DNA of 30,605 nt from DASWIG01 sp965371445 (GCA_965371445.1 CBDUYN010000125.1:1-30605), one strand, 5' to 3'. Positions 1-7,686 are shown, counted from the first letter of the stretch. Notes: a model not told the origin generated them from the sequence alone. Numbers and translations: made by a program.

Positions 1-528
1 GCGGCAGCTCTACTAGATCCGGAAACCGAAGGAACCCTGTCGTTTACGGTAGAGTTTCTCGCAACGTTAACGCTGGAAAGGACTGAGCGCTTCGAGGAGG
101 CCGAGGAACGCATTGAAACTCTGAGAAGTATCAAGATCGAATCCGCTTTATGGCGATACCAGGTCCAGTGGCTTGATGCCTGCATCGACCAAGGCTTAGG
201 CCGGCTCTCCGCGGAATCGAAGTTTCTCTCGGCATTGAGAGGCTTCGAGGCACTCGAAGAACCTTTTCACGAGTCGTTTCTACTTCTTGACTTGGCGATA
301 GTATACGCCGAAAGAGCACAGTCGGCGAAGGTGATCGAGATCGCCGGCAGAATACTCTCCATCTTCTCCGCGCTAAGGCTCTCCGAAGAGACAATGGCCA
401 GCCTGAAGCTTCTCAGCGATGCCATCTCGCGAATGAGGGTCACCACCAGTGTCCTAAAGGTCTTTCGGGCTTGTTTGCGCAGAGATCCTCTGGTAGACCT
501 GGGGCAGAGGCCACCCTCTGCCCCATAA
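1..528 (+). CDS. C-terminal part of a helical TPR-like protein (5' end outside window)
   Basis: The reading frame is open from base 1 and ends at TAA 526-528, giving 175 residues with no start codon needed inside the window. The protein is entirely helical in appearance, with paired helices such as RYQVQWLDACI, ESFLLLDLAIVYAERAQ and VIEIAGRILSIFSAL, and it ends in a basic helix FRACLRRDP. This resembles the C-terminal end of a family of long TPR-like proteins common in acidobacteria, where a last TPR pair is followed by a short arginine-rich helix; that assignment is from memory of the family, not a search. Base composition is near 52% GC by hand count of several lines, well below the genes that follow, so it may be horizontally acquired or evolving fast. 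A 10-bp perfect hairpin overlaps its last codons. No function can be given. Confidence 0.75.
   Translation, partial: AAALLDPETEGTLSFTVEFLATLTLERTERFEEAEERIETLRSIKIESALWRYQVQWLDACIDQGLGRLSAESKFLSALRGFEALEEPFHESFLLLDLAIVYAERAQSAKVIEIAGRILSIFSALRLSEETMASLKLLSDAISRMRVTTSVLKVFRACLRRDPLVDLGQRPPSAP
501..524. terminator. Perfect 10-bp hairpin at the end of the first gene
   Basis: GGGGCAGAGG at 501-510 pairs perfectly with CCTCTGCCCC at 515-524 across a 4-nt loop. It sits directly before the stop codon at 526-528 and lies 12 bases beyond the stop of a possible minus-strand peptide gene. There is no T-run on either side, so classic intrinsic termination is uncertain. Its position between two converging 3' ends is what suggests a bidirectional stop or mRNA-end structure. 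Confidence 0.4.
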
Positions 529-536
529 GACCTGCG

Positions 537-596
537 TCAGCCGGCGAGGTCGATGCTCAGCGGCGAGCCAGCCTTGATTCCACTTTTCGTGTCCAT
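537..596 (-). CDS. Possible 19-residue peptide (KSGIKAG motif)
   Basis: On the minus strand an ATG at 596 is preceded by AAAGGAG with a 6-nt gap, which is one of the better ribosome binding sites in the window. It opens a 19-codon frame, MDTKSGIKAGSPLSIDLAG, ending at TGA 539-537. The residues KxGIKAG look like a short motif I associate with very small acidobacterial and proteobacterial peptides, but I cannot confirm this without a search. The upstream leader holds a hairpin at 630-652. It converges on the AT-rich helical protein gene. No modifying enzyme is visible nearby. It may equally be a chance frame; the Shine-Dalgarno sequence is the main support. Confidence 0.35.
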   Translation of the reverse strand: MDTKSGIKAGSPLSIDLAG

Positions 597-629
597 GCGG
601 TTCTCCTTTGCGGTCTGAAGATCGAGGCT

Positions 630-652
630 GACCGAACCCCCGCAGTTCGGTC
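630..652. other. Hairpin in the 529-906 gene-poor stretch
   Basis: GACCGAAC at 630-637 pairs perfectly with GTTCGGTC at 645-652 around a 7-nt loop. On the minus strand it would lie in the leader of the possible peptide gene ending at 537. A second 7-bp hairpin, TTGCCCG at 779-785 with CGGGCAA at 793-799, lies in the same stretch. The rest of 529-906 shows no convincing gene. Confidence 0.4.
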
Positions 653-906
653 GAAGGGCGTGCTCTTTCCCAGGGCCGGGACGCTGTCTTTTCCCCGAAC
701 TTCCAAGGTTTGGCCCCACCTTCGGCCCGGGGACCACGATAGCGGAGCGTCGGGCGTTTTGTATACGTCTTTGACGTTTTGCCCGGTTCCGGCGGGCAAG
801 ATACCGGGCGAAACGTAGGCGCGGCTCCGGGGCCGGTCTGGCATGCTGGCCGCCGATGAGGAGGGATCCGAGGGACCGTAGGACCCGGGTCCGAGGAGGA
901 AAAGAG

Positions 907-1416
907 ATGAGTGAGAGAGAATGGACCGTCGCGCAGATCGTCGGCGTGATGCGTCACCTGGCCTGGGAGCGGCCGGAGCTTGTCGGCGGGGCGCTCTGGG
1001 CGGTGTGCAAGAGCGACAAGCTGTCGGGCCTTTGCCGGAAAGCCGAGCCGACGCCGCAGGCGATCGCGGACCTCGCGGTGTCGAGCCGCATGGCGCGGGC
1101 GCTGATCCACGCGAGCCGCCGGGGCTGGCAGCTCCTGCGCGTGGCGCCGGCGGGACGGCGAGAGCCGTTGCGCGAGCGGCTGGAACGCCGCGTCGAGCAG
1201 ATCGAAGAGCTGATGGCGTCGCCGACGGTGCCCGAGGACGCCCGTCCGGGGATGGAGCGGGTCTGCCGCGGCGCGGTGGAGCTGGCGACCTCGACGATCC
1301 GGATGCAGGAAGCCGAAGCGGAGATGACCGAGGGCCTGGCGGAGCTCGTGGCCACCGGTTACGTCTCGATGGAGGTCGTGTTGGCAGCCCTCGCCAAGCC
1401 GGAGGACGTCTCGTGA
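907..1416 (+). CDS. Unknown helical protein, first gene of an AraC-HTH operon
   Basis: This encodes 169 residues from ATG 907, chosen because a strong GAGGAGG lies just upstream at about 893-899; the frame stays open further upstream to 856 but without a comparable site. The product is predicted helical throughout, with no signal peptide and no membrane segment, so it is probably cytoplasmic. The central part (about 75-130) is rich in arginine and glutamate and could form a long helix or coiled coil. Its stop codon overlaps the GTG of the next gene by four bases (1413-1416), so the two are very likely translated together and may work as partners. I do not recognise the family. The tight coupling to an AraC-type DNA-binding protein suggests a regulatory or accessory role, which is inference only. 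Confidence 0.8.
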   Translation: MSEREWTVAQIVGVMRHLAWERPELVGGALWAVCKSDKLSGLCRKAEPTPQAIADLAVSSRMARALIHASRRGWQLLRVAPAGRREPLRERLERRVEQIEELMASPTVPEDARPGMERVCRGAVELATSTIRMQEAEAEMTEGLAELVATGYVSMEVVLAALAKPEDVS

Positions 1417-2132
1417 GCTCGCGGGCAACGACGTCGGAGGAGAAGTCGGCGCGCCGGGCGGCCGAGGTGGCGACCCTGGAGCGCATCGAGCGCGCCGCCG
1501 CCGTCGCCCCGAATTTCCAGGTCCGAGAGCTCCTCCTCTACCTCAAGGAGCACCTCTTCGACTACCCGTTCAAGATCGAGACCTGGATCGAGGCGTGCGA
1601 GCTGACGCCGGAGCGCGGGACGGAGCTTTTCGAGGCGGCGACGGGCTGGAGCCCCCGCGACTACCTGTGGGACTGCCGGCTGGAGGTCGCCGCCCGGATG
1701 CACTTGCCGGGGAAGCTGAGCCTGCGCCAGGTCAGCGAGGCGGTCGGCTTTGCGGAGCTCCAGGGCTTCCTGCGCGCTTTCAAGAGGTGGTCGAGGCATG
1801 CGCCGCGGAGGTGGCTCGAGCGGACGCGGCGGTGTCCGCCGCCGGCGGTGCCGGAAGGCGGCCAGGACCTCTTGTCGAGCGAATTCCTTAACCGCGCGCT
1901 GGCGGGCGAGCTGACGCGCCGGGAGGCGGTGGCGGTCTTGAAGCGCGTCTGGGAGGTGCGGCTGGCGCGGGCCGCGGCGCAGGTCACGGTCGAGATCCTG
2001 GAGAAGCGTCTGGCCGAGGAGCTTTGCGAGAAGCGGCTGGCGGGGACGTCGTCGCCGCGGCTTGTGGAGTCGTGCCGGCGGCTTGTGGGGTCCGCGGCGC
2101 TGGACGAGGTTTGGGGGGCCGAGGGGAAGTGA
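1413..2132 (+). CDS. AraC-type HTH protein without an effector domain
   Basis: This encodes 239 residues from GTG 1413, which overlaps the previous stop (GTGA) and has GGAGG at about 1400-1404. Residues about 55-137 form an AraC-like double helix-turn-helix: a first HTH around IETWIEACELTPERGTELF, the linking helix DYLWDCRLEVAARM, and a second HTH around LRQVSEAVGFAELQGFLRAF ending in the usual RRW. There is no N-terminal cupin or other ligand-binding domain. Instead about 50 polar residues precede the DNA-binding part and a helical tail of about 100 residues follows. This order is shared with the facing gene at 2341-3501, so the two look like diverged paralogues. Likely a transcription regulator; targets unknown. 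A 135-bp palindromic element follows the stop. Confidence 0.8.
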   Translation: MSSRATTSEEKSARRAAEVATLERIERAAAVAPNFQVRELLLYLKEHLFDYPFKIETWIEACELTPERGTELFEAATGWSPRDYLWDCRLEVAARMHLPGKLSLRQVSEAVGFAELQGFLRAFKRWSRHAPRRWLERTRRCPPPAVPEGGQDLLSSEFLNRALAGELTRREAVAVLKRVWEVRLARAAAQVTVEILEKRLAEELCEKRLAGTSSPRLVESCRRLVGSAALDEVWGAEGK

Positions 2133-2178
2133 GCCCGGCACGGCTGGTCAGAAGCCACACCCCGCAGCCCCGCCGGCA

Positions 2179-2313
2179 CCCGGGGATGAATCCCCGGGCT
2201 ACATTTAATAGGACGCCCTTCGGGCTTTGCGGCTGAAGCCGCGGGATCTTCCGGCTTTAGCCGGCAAGCTCGAAGGGCGCCTTCTTGAATGTAGCCCGGG
2301 GTTTTAACCCCGG
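2179..2313. repeat. 135-bp palindromic element, copy 1
   Basis: The element is one long imperfect palindrome built of four small hairpins: CCCGGGGATGAATCCCCGGG (2179-2198), GCGGCTGAAGCCGC (2229-2242), CCGGCTTTAGCCGG (2251-2264) and CCCGGGGTTTTAACCCCGG (2295-2313). The arms between them also pair (GGGCTACATT on one side, AATGTAGCCC on the other). A second copy of exactly the same length lies at 10149-10283 in inverted orientation. Both copies sit between convergent genes. It contains no reading frame and resembles REP/MITE-like repeats that are moved in trans or act as mRNA-end structures. Confidence 0.85.
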
Positions 2314-2340
2314 TCGCACAGTGGCCGGGCAACTCGGGTG

Positions 2341-3501
2341 TCAACCCGTGGTTTCTTGGTGCGCTGCTCCAAACAGCGCACAGCTCTCGACCCCCGCCTC
2401 GTCGACGAGGTGGCGGTAGATCTCGCCGGCCCGCTCGACGTCCTGGCGAAAGACGTGCTGCTTGACCCTGGCCCGGGTCAGCAGGAGCTCGGCCTCGGCG
2501 GCGGCGTCGCGGCAGGGGCGCGGCGAGTCCCATTCGGCTTCGGCGAAACGAAGGGCCTTCTCGGCCTCGTCGAGGTGGGCGAGGAGCATGGCGGCGATCC
2601 GCGTCCAGCCCTGGGTGCGGCGGTTGGGCAGGTCGTCGGCCATCTCCGGGTCACAGGCTTCGAGGCTGGCGAGGGCCAGGCGCTGGAGCTCGAGGGCTCG
2701 TTCGAGGTCCTCGTCCTGCTGCTCGCGGCCCATCTGGGTCAGGAGCTCGAAGAGGGCGTGGCTCTCGAACGGCACCGGAAAACGAACCCGGGCCTCCTGC
2801 TCGGGAAAGGGCTCGCCGTCGAGCCCGGCCGCCACCCGTTCGGCCTTGAACCGCTCGTAGACGACGTCGGCCGGGTCGCCGTCGCGGGGCCTGTCGTCGT
2901 TGCCGGCGTCCGGGGGCAGGTCGCAGAGCCTGCGCAGCTGCTCGTCGAGGCCGGGGTAGAGCCGGAGGAGCTCCCGCTGGACCTCGGCTTCGAGTCCGGG
3001 GCCGGCCGTACCGGCGAGGACGTCGCGCCAGGCGACGGCGCGCTCGGCCTCCTCGAGCTCGGGGAGCTCAGGCGGCGAGGAGGCCAGGGCCTTGCACCAG
3101 GCGGCCGGGCTCAATCCGGTCCGGTCCTTGAAACCGCGGCGAAATCCCGACGGCGTGCGGTAACCGACGAGGCGGCCGACGGTCTCGACGGGAAGCTTCC
3201 AGCCGGCGAGCAGGCGCTTCGCGACCTCGATACGGCAGTCGCGCACGTAGAGGCCCGGCGTACGCTCGACCGCCTGGCGGAAGAGCTTGTGGAAGCGGCT
3301 GGCGCCGAGCGGACAGGCCCGTTTGAGGTCCTCGGTGCTGAACCCGGGGTCGCAGAGGTGACCCTCCAGCTCCAGGTAGACGAAGGCCGGCTTGAGCTCC
3401 TCCGGCGCGGCGTCGCCGTCGCGCCGGACGGCGGCCAGGACTTCGACCGCGGCTTCGTCGCGAAGCCGCCGGTCGCGGGGTGCGAGGGGCGGAGTCTGCA
3501 C
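2341..3501 (-). CDS. AraC-type HTH protein with C-terminal TPR-like region
   Basis: The start chosen is GTG 3501, preceded by AAAGGAGG with a 5-nt gap; the open frame runs further upstream but would overlap the next gene and has no such site. The product is 386 residues. An AraC-like DNA-binding domain occupies about 55-138 (FSTEDLKRACPLGASRFHKLF, then VRDCRIEVAKRLLAG, then VETVGRLVGYRTPSGFRRGF and the closing SPAAW). The remaining 250 residues are helical, and 290-380 looks like TPR-type helix pairs (AHLDEAEKALRFAEAEW, VERAGEIYRHLVDEAG). No ligand-binding cupin is present. The domain order matches the protein at 1413-2132, which it faces across a palindromic repeat. Likely a regulator whose TPR part binds a protein partner; targets unknown. 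Confidence 0.8.
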   Translation of the reverse strand: MQTPPLAPRDRRLRDEAAVEVLAAVRRDGDAAPEELKPAFVYLELEGHLCDPGFSTEDLKRACPLGASRFHKLFRQAVERTPGLYVRDCRIEVAKRLLAGWKLPVETVGRLVGYRTPSGFRRGFKDRTGLSPAAWCKALASSPPELPELEEAERAVAWRDVLAGTAGPGLEAEVQRELLRLYPGLDEQLRRLCDLPPDAGNDDRPRDGDPADVVYERFKAERVAAGLDGEPFPEQEARVRFPVPFESHALFELLTQMGREQQDEDLERALELQRLALASLEACDPEMADDLPNRRTQGWTRIAAMLLAHLDEAEKALRFAEAEWDSPRPCRDAAAEAELLLTRARVKQHVFRQDVERAGEIYRHLVDEAGVESCALFGAAHQETTG

Positions 3502-3547
3502 GGGTGCCTCCTTTCGCCGCAAGGGCAAGGTGTCCGGTCCGATTGCT

Positions 3548-3577
3548 ATCTTAGCATCCGGACTCCGCGGCGCGCAA
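3548..3577 (-). promoter_or_regulatory. Putative promoter of the AraC-HTH/TPR-like gene
   Basis: On the minus strand TTGCGC (3577-3572) and TAAGAT (3553-3548) are 18 bp apart and lie about 47 bases before the GTG at 3501. The -10 box overlaps the TAA stop of the upstream phosphoglycosyl transferase gene, so the regulator gene probably has its own promoter even though it follows the glycan operon on the same strand. Confidence 0.4.
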
Positions 3578-4270
3578 GGGGGGCTTCGAGGACCGCGCCG
3601 CGGCGACCGCCGCCTCGATCTCCTCGCGTCCGGGCGGCTTGCCACGGTCTGGCGCCATGACGGCGAAAAGCGTCTGCCAGAGGACGGCAACGTCGCTCCC
3701 CGCCGTCCGGCGCTCGAGGTAGGCGGCGTACCCCAGGAGCTTGTAGGGCACGAGCGTCGAGGCGTAGAAGTCGAGGGCGTTTACGCCGAGCCCTGCCAGG
3801 AGCTCCTCCTCGTGGCGCAGGTCGAGGGTCGTCGGATCCGTCAGCCCCGGACGTACCCGGAGCACCCGGCGCCAGAGCGGATCGTCCAGGTCGACGTGCT
3901 CCTCGACCTCCGGCCGCGGACCGACGAGCGACATCTCGCCGCGGACGACGTTCCAGAGCCCCGGCAGCTCGTCGAGCTTGGTCCGGCGCAGGAAGCGTCC
4001 CACAGCCGTCACCCGGCGGTCGCCGGCGGCGGTGACGCGGGGTCCGCGGCCGTCGTGGACGGCCATCGAGCGGAGCTTCAAAATCTTGAATCGCCGTCCG
4101 CCGCGGCCGATCCGCTCCTGCCGGTAGAGGACGCCACCGTGCGAGGTCACGACGATCGCGAGCGCCGCGGCGAGGAGAAGTGGCGAGAGCGCCACCAGGG
4201 CGAGGAGCGCCAGGGCGGCTTCGAGCGGCCGCGGCAACCCGTCCTGGGGAGCCTTTGTCGGGTCGTCCAA
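3551..4270 (-). CDS. Monotopic phosphoglycosyl transferase (bacterial sugar transferase)
   Basis: This enzyme family transfers a phospho-sugar from a nucleotide sugar to undecaprenyl phosphate at the cytoplasmic membrane, the first step in building many surface glycans. The 239-residue product has the family's single hydrophobic re-entrant segment (about 15-41, with the Ser-Pro break at 29-30), the KLRSM motif at about 65-69, the catalytic Asp-Glu pair in KLDELP (100-101) and VGPRPE at 116-121. Length fits the small, one-domain members. The start is uncertain: GTG 4279 overlaps the aminotransferase stop, but the GGAGG lies on top of it, whereas TTG 4270 has an 8-nt gap and is preferred. It is the third gene of the VWA/aminotransferase operon, which fits assembly of an amino-sugar-containing glycan. 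The sugar itself cannot be read from sequence. Confidence 0.9.
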   Translation of the reverse strand: MDDPTKAPQDGLPRPLEAALALLALVALSPLLLAAALAIVVTSHGGVLYRQERIGRGGRRFKILKLRSMAVHDGRGPRVTAAGDRRVTAVGRFLRRTKLDELPGLWNVVRGEMSLVGPRPEVEEHVDLDDPLWRRVLRVRPGLTDPTTLDLRHEEELLAGLGVNALDFYASTLVPYKLLGYAAYLERRTAGSDVAVLWQTLFAVMAPDRGKPPGREEIEAAVAAARSSKPPLRAAESGC

Positions 4271-4275
4271 CGAGC

Positions 4276-5484
4276 TCACCTCCGGAAGCGGTGGACGAGC
4301 TCGGTGACCGCACCGGCGACCGCGTCGACCTCGTCGTCCCTCATGCCTGGAAAAATCGGCAGGCTCAACGTCCGGCGCCACACCTCGCTCGCCACGGGCA
4401 GGTCCTCGCCGCGCCAGCCGCGGCGCTCGTAGAGTGGATGGAGATGGAGCGGACGGTAGTGGACCGACGTGCCGATGCCGCGTTCGCCAAGCTCGGCGAG
4501 GAAGGCGCCGCGGTCGATCTGAAGCGCTTCGGGACGCAGCTTCACCTGGTAGACGTGCCAGGCGTGGACGCGGTCCGCATGGCGCGGCGGCAGCTCCAGC
4601 TGCCCGAGGTCGGCGAAGCGCTCGTCGTAGGCCGCAGCCACCGCCTCGCGCTCGCGCCGCATCTCCTCGGCCCGCGCCAGCTGGTGGATGCCGATCGCGG
4701 CGGCGAGGTCGGTCAGGTTGTACTTGTAGCCCGCGGCGAGGATGCGGTAGTCCCAGGCGCCCTGGGCCTCGAAGCGTCCCCAGGCGTCGTTCGAAAGGCC
4801 GTGGAGCGAGAGCGAGCGCATCCGCCGGGCGAGGTCGGCGTCGCCGGTCACCGCCATGCCGCCCTCGCCGGTGGTGATCGTCTTGTTGGCGTAAAACGAG
4901 AAGCACGTCACCTCGGAGGTCCCTTCGCCGCAGCGCTGCCACGGTGTGCCGGCGTCGGGACGCCAGGCGGCCGGGAAGGTGTGGGCGGCGTCCTCGACGA
5001 CCCAGAGGTCGTGGCGCCCGGCAAAGGCGCGGACGGCGCCCATGTCCATCATGAGGCCTCCCAGGTGGACGGGGAGGATGCCGGCACAGCGGGCGGCGGC
5101 AGGCACCGGCAGGCGTCCGGCGGCGAGGTCTTCGAGCTTGCGCTCGGCGTCCTCGAGGTCGAGGGCGAGGGTGTGCGGGTCGCAGTCGACGAGCACCGGG
5201 TAGGCGCCCATGTAAAGCGCCACCTCGGCGGTGGCCGCGAAGGTCATGGCCGGCACCAGGACGGCTTCGCCGGCGGTCAGGCCGAGGCCGGCGACCGCCA
5301 GGTGGAGCGCCGCCGTACACGAGCAGACGCCCACGGCGTGCCGCGCCCCGACCGCCGCCGCGAATTCCCTCTCGAAGCGCTCGACCCGCGGTCCCGTGGT
5401 CAGCCAGCCCGAGCGCAGGACCGCGGCGACCTCGTCGATCTCGGCGTCGCGGACGTCGGGCCGGAAGTAGGGGACCTTCACCAC
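4276..5484 (-). CDS. DegT/DnrJ/EryC1/StrS-type sugar aminotransferase
   Basis: The family uses pyridoxal phosphate to move an amino group from glutamate or glutamine to a keto-sugar nucleotide. The 402-residue product is of standard length and has the family signatures: the PLP-pocket GVCSCTAALHLA (52-63), PAMTFAATAEV, the aspartate in VVEDAAHTF (D165, H168), the Schiff-base lysine in SFYANKTITTGEGG (K201), and a C-terminal YRPLHLHPLY. The start is GTG 5484, three bases after the upstream stop at 5488-5490; a second GTG follows at 5481. No clear Shine-Dalgarno site is present, so translation probably depends on coupling with the VWA gene. Its product likely feeds the phosphoglycosyl transferase downstream, giving a 4-amino or 3-amino deoxysugar on the lipid carrier (inference). 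Confidence 0.93.
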   Translation of the reverse strand: MVKVPYFRPDVRDAEIDEVAAVLRSGWLTTGPRVERFEREFAAAVGARHAVGVCSCTAALHLAVAGLGLTAGEAVLVPAMTFAATAEVALYMGAYPVLVDCDPHTLALDLEDAERKLEDLAAGRLPVPAAARCAGILPVHLGGLMMDMGAVRAFAGRHDLWVVEDAAHTFPAAWRPDAGTPWQRCGEGTSEVTCFSFYANKTITTGEGGMAVTGDADLARRMRSLSLHGLSNDAWGRFEAQGAWDYRILAAGYKYNLTDLAAAIGIHQLARAEEMRREREAVAAAYDERFADLGQLELPPRHADRVHAWHVYQVKLRPEALQIDRGAFLAELGERGIGTSVHYRPLHLHPLYERRGWRGEDLPVASEVWRRTLSLPIFPGMRDDEVDAVAGAVTELVHRFRR

Positions 5485-5487
5485 GGG

Positions 5488-7686
5488 CTAGTTCACGTGG
5501 AACGGGATCGAGCTCTGCCGGGCCACGCCGGTCGACGCATCGGTGAGCGAGACCTGGAGCGTGTAGTCGCCTTCCGGCAGGTCGCTCGGCGGACGGAAGC
5601 TGGCGAGGATCTTGTCGAAACCCGAGATCCCGGTGACGGTCCGCTCCTCCATCTCCACCACGCCGCCCGTCGCGGGGCCACCGTCGGTGCCGAGGACCCA
5701 GCCCTCGATCACCGGATCGCCCTCGCCCAGGTTGTAGGTCATGAGGCAGAACTGGACGCCCTCGTCGGCGTCCAAGGCGGGCTTCGCCGCCGGCACGAAG
5801 GGCTCGCCGTTGACCGTGAAGGGATAGACGACCGTGTCGCCGCGGCCGTTGCCGAAGTCGCGCAGCAAGAGCCACTTGTTGGCCGGCCGGTCCATGAAAA
5901 ACGGCGGCAGGAGGGTCGTCTCGGCGCGATCGTAGGCCGGGATCGAGATCGGCGTCGACTTCACCCCGGTGCGGCCGGTGGCCGCGTTTCGCACCAGGAC
6001 GCGCAGCAGGTATTCGCCGGGAGGCAGCTCCATCGCCCCGTAGTACTTGACGCCGGAGTCGAGGATCTTGCTGCGGTGAATACGGACGTCGAACTGCGCG
6101 GTCTGGGAGAAAAAGTCGCGCATCTCGCCTCGATCGTCGGTCACGTAGCCGTAGATCTCGACGTTGAGCGGCTCCTCCCCGGGGTGCCCGACGAAGAGGT
6201 CCTTGCCCTCGATCTCGAGGATCACCGGGACGTAGGCCATCGCGGAAGCGGCTTGAAAGGGGGCGGCGAGGACCTCGATGCCGACCTCCTCGCGGGGCAC
6301 GGCGCTGGCGATGGCGTCGGAGGCGAGGAGGCTTTTCTCCAGCGCATGGAGGCCTTCGAAGGGCCGCGGCTCGTAGTAGCCGGCGCGGTGGGAGACTCGG
6401 GTACCCTTCCTTTCGACGAGCTCGACCTTGAGCTTGTGATAGCTGCCGTTAAAGGCGAGCACTTTCGGCTGGAAGGAGAGGACGTAGGTCACCTGCGAGC
6501 GGTCGAGGACGCGGTCGAGCTGGCCGGTGAGGTCGTTGGTGGCCTCGAAGAGCTCGCCGCCGGTCTCGTTGGCGAGGTAGAAGAGCGCGTCGGCCCCGGC
6601 GGAGCGGGTATGGGGGTTCTCGCCCCCGCCGACGTCGGCGCGCAGCCCCGCGATGTCGACCGCCTGGATGATGCAGTCGGCGCGGCGGAACTCGCCGAGC
6701 ATGTCGGCAAGGTCGTTCTGGAGGCGGACGCTGCCGTAGGTCTCGTCGCCGTGGACCATCCAGATCCGACCCTGGACGCGGTCGAGCATCTCCTGGTCGT
6801 GCTCCTCGCCGGCCGCAATGGGCCGGCGGCCGAAGAGCAGCTCGCTGTCGAAGCCCTCGGAGAAATAGATGACGTGCTTGCGTCCGGCGACGCTGTTTAG
6901 AGCCTTGGCGAAGTCGGCGAGCTCGCGCGACCAGGCGGTGATGCGGCTGCGCTGGTAGTTGAGCTCGCTGCGCTCGATCTGCTTGCCGATGACGCGGAGC
7001 GAATCGAGCGCCGTCCGCTCCAGGTCCTCCTTGATCGAGGAACGCCTGAAGTCGCCCTCGCCCAGGCTTGCGGCCGTTCCGGTGGGGGGCTCGATCATGA
7101 AGCGCAAGGGGTCGATCCTCTCGCCGGCCAGCCCGGGACGCCGGGTGAGGCCCAGCGTGTCGATGGCCCGGGCCAGCTGCGCCCGGTCGGGGGTGAAGGT
7201 CACCAGCAGACGCGGTCCGAGCTCCAGCGAAAACGTGGCGATCGCCACGAGGTCCGTAGGGTGGAGGGCGTTCAAGACGAACTCGTGGGCCGCCCGGCGG
7301 GCCTTGTTGATCGACGGCGCGGTCGACCAGGAGAAGTCGAAGAGCAGGAGGAAGTTGCGGCGCGCGACCGAGGGGAGCTCGGCGATCTTTGCCTTTGCGG
7401 CGGCGGCGTCGAGCTCGCGCAGGTCGATCACGTCGAAGCCGACGAGCTCCTGCTCCTTGCCCTGGTCGAAGATCCGGAAGCTCTCCGGCCCCAGCCCGGC
7501 GACCGGCTCGCCGCTTTTCGTCACCACGTTGACCGGCACCTGGACCTGGACGACGTCCGTCTGGTCCTCGAACACCTCTGCCGGCTCCTGCGCCGTCACG
7601 GCGCCGGCCGTCGCCACCAGGATAGAGAGAAGCCCTCCGAGAAGGTTCCGCCGCCTCGCGCTTGGTCCAACCCTGCCTGTCGCCAT
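5488..7686 (-). CDS. Secreted VWFA-related protein of the acidobacterial type
   Basis: The start is ATG 7686 with AGGAG about 8 nt upstream. The 732-residue product has a signal peptide (basic RRR at 11-13, hydrophobic 15-31, cleavage likely near TAQEP). A short beta domain (about 45-85, VPVNVVTKSGEPVAGLGPESFRIFDQGK type) is followed by a von Willebrand factor A domain with the metal-site motif D117-x-S119-x-S121. The rest, to about 430, completes the VWA fold with family phrases such as GRKHVIYFSEG and NETGGELFE. The C-terminal 300 residues are beta-rich, probably two or three Ig-like modules. This architecture is a hallmark of Acidobacteriota, usually of unknown role. Here it leads an operon with two sugar-nucleotide enzymes, so it may display, bind or be modified by the glycan; that is inference. 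Confidence 0.9.
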   Translation of the reverse strand: MATGRVGPSARRRNLLGGLLSILVATAGAVTAQEPAEVFEDQTDVVQVQVPVNVVTKSGEPVAGLGPESFRIFDQGKEQELVGFDVIDLRELDAAAAKAKIAELPSVARRNFLLLFDFSWSTAPSINKARRAAHEFVLNALHPTDLVAIATFSLELGPRLLVTFTPDRAQLARAIDTLGLTRRPGLAGERIDPLRFMIEPPTGTAASLGEGDFRRSSIKEDLERTALDSLRVIGKQIERSELNYQRSRITAWSRELADFAKALNSVAGRKHVIYFSEGFDSELLFGRRPIAAGEEHDQEMLDRVQGRIWMVHGDETYGSVRLQNDLADMLGEFRRADCIIQAVDIAGLRADVGGGENPHTRSAGADALFYLANETGGELFEATNDLTGQLDRVLDRSQVTYVLSFQPKVLAFNGSYHKLKVELVERKGTRVSHRAGYYEPRPFEGLHALEKSLLASDAIASAVPREEVGIEVLAAPFQAASAMAYVPVILEIEGKDLFVGHPGEEPLNVEIYGYVTDDRGEMRDFFSQTAQFDVRIHRSKILDSGVKYYGAMELPPGEYLLRVLVRNAATGRTGVKSTPISIPAYDRAETTLLPPFFMDRPANKWLLLRDFGNGRGDTVVYPFTVNGEPFVPAAKPALDADEGVQFCLMTYNLGEGDPVIEGWVLGTDGGPATGGVVEMEERTVTGISGFDKILASFRPPSDLPEGDYTLQVSLTDASTGVARQSSIPFHVN

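Noticed and set aside
2338..3660. Plus-strand frame opposite the AraC-HTH/TPR-like gene
   Set aside because: The minus-strand product has a complete AraC domain and a good ribosome site; the plus frame has neither.
4180..6900. Very long plus-strand open frame across the glycan operon
   Set aside because: It lies opposite three genes with clear catalytic motifs and its translation is a low-complexity antisense pattern; high GC removes stop codons by chance.
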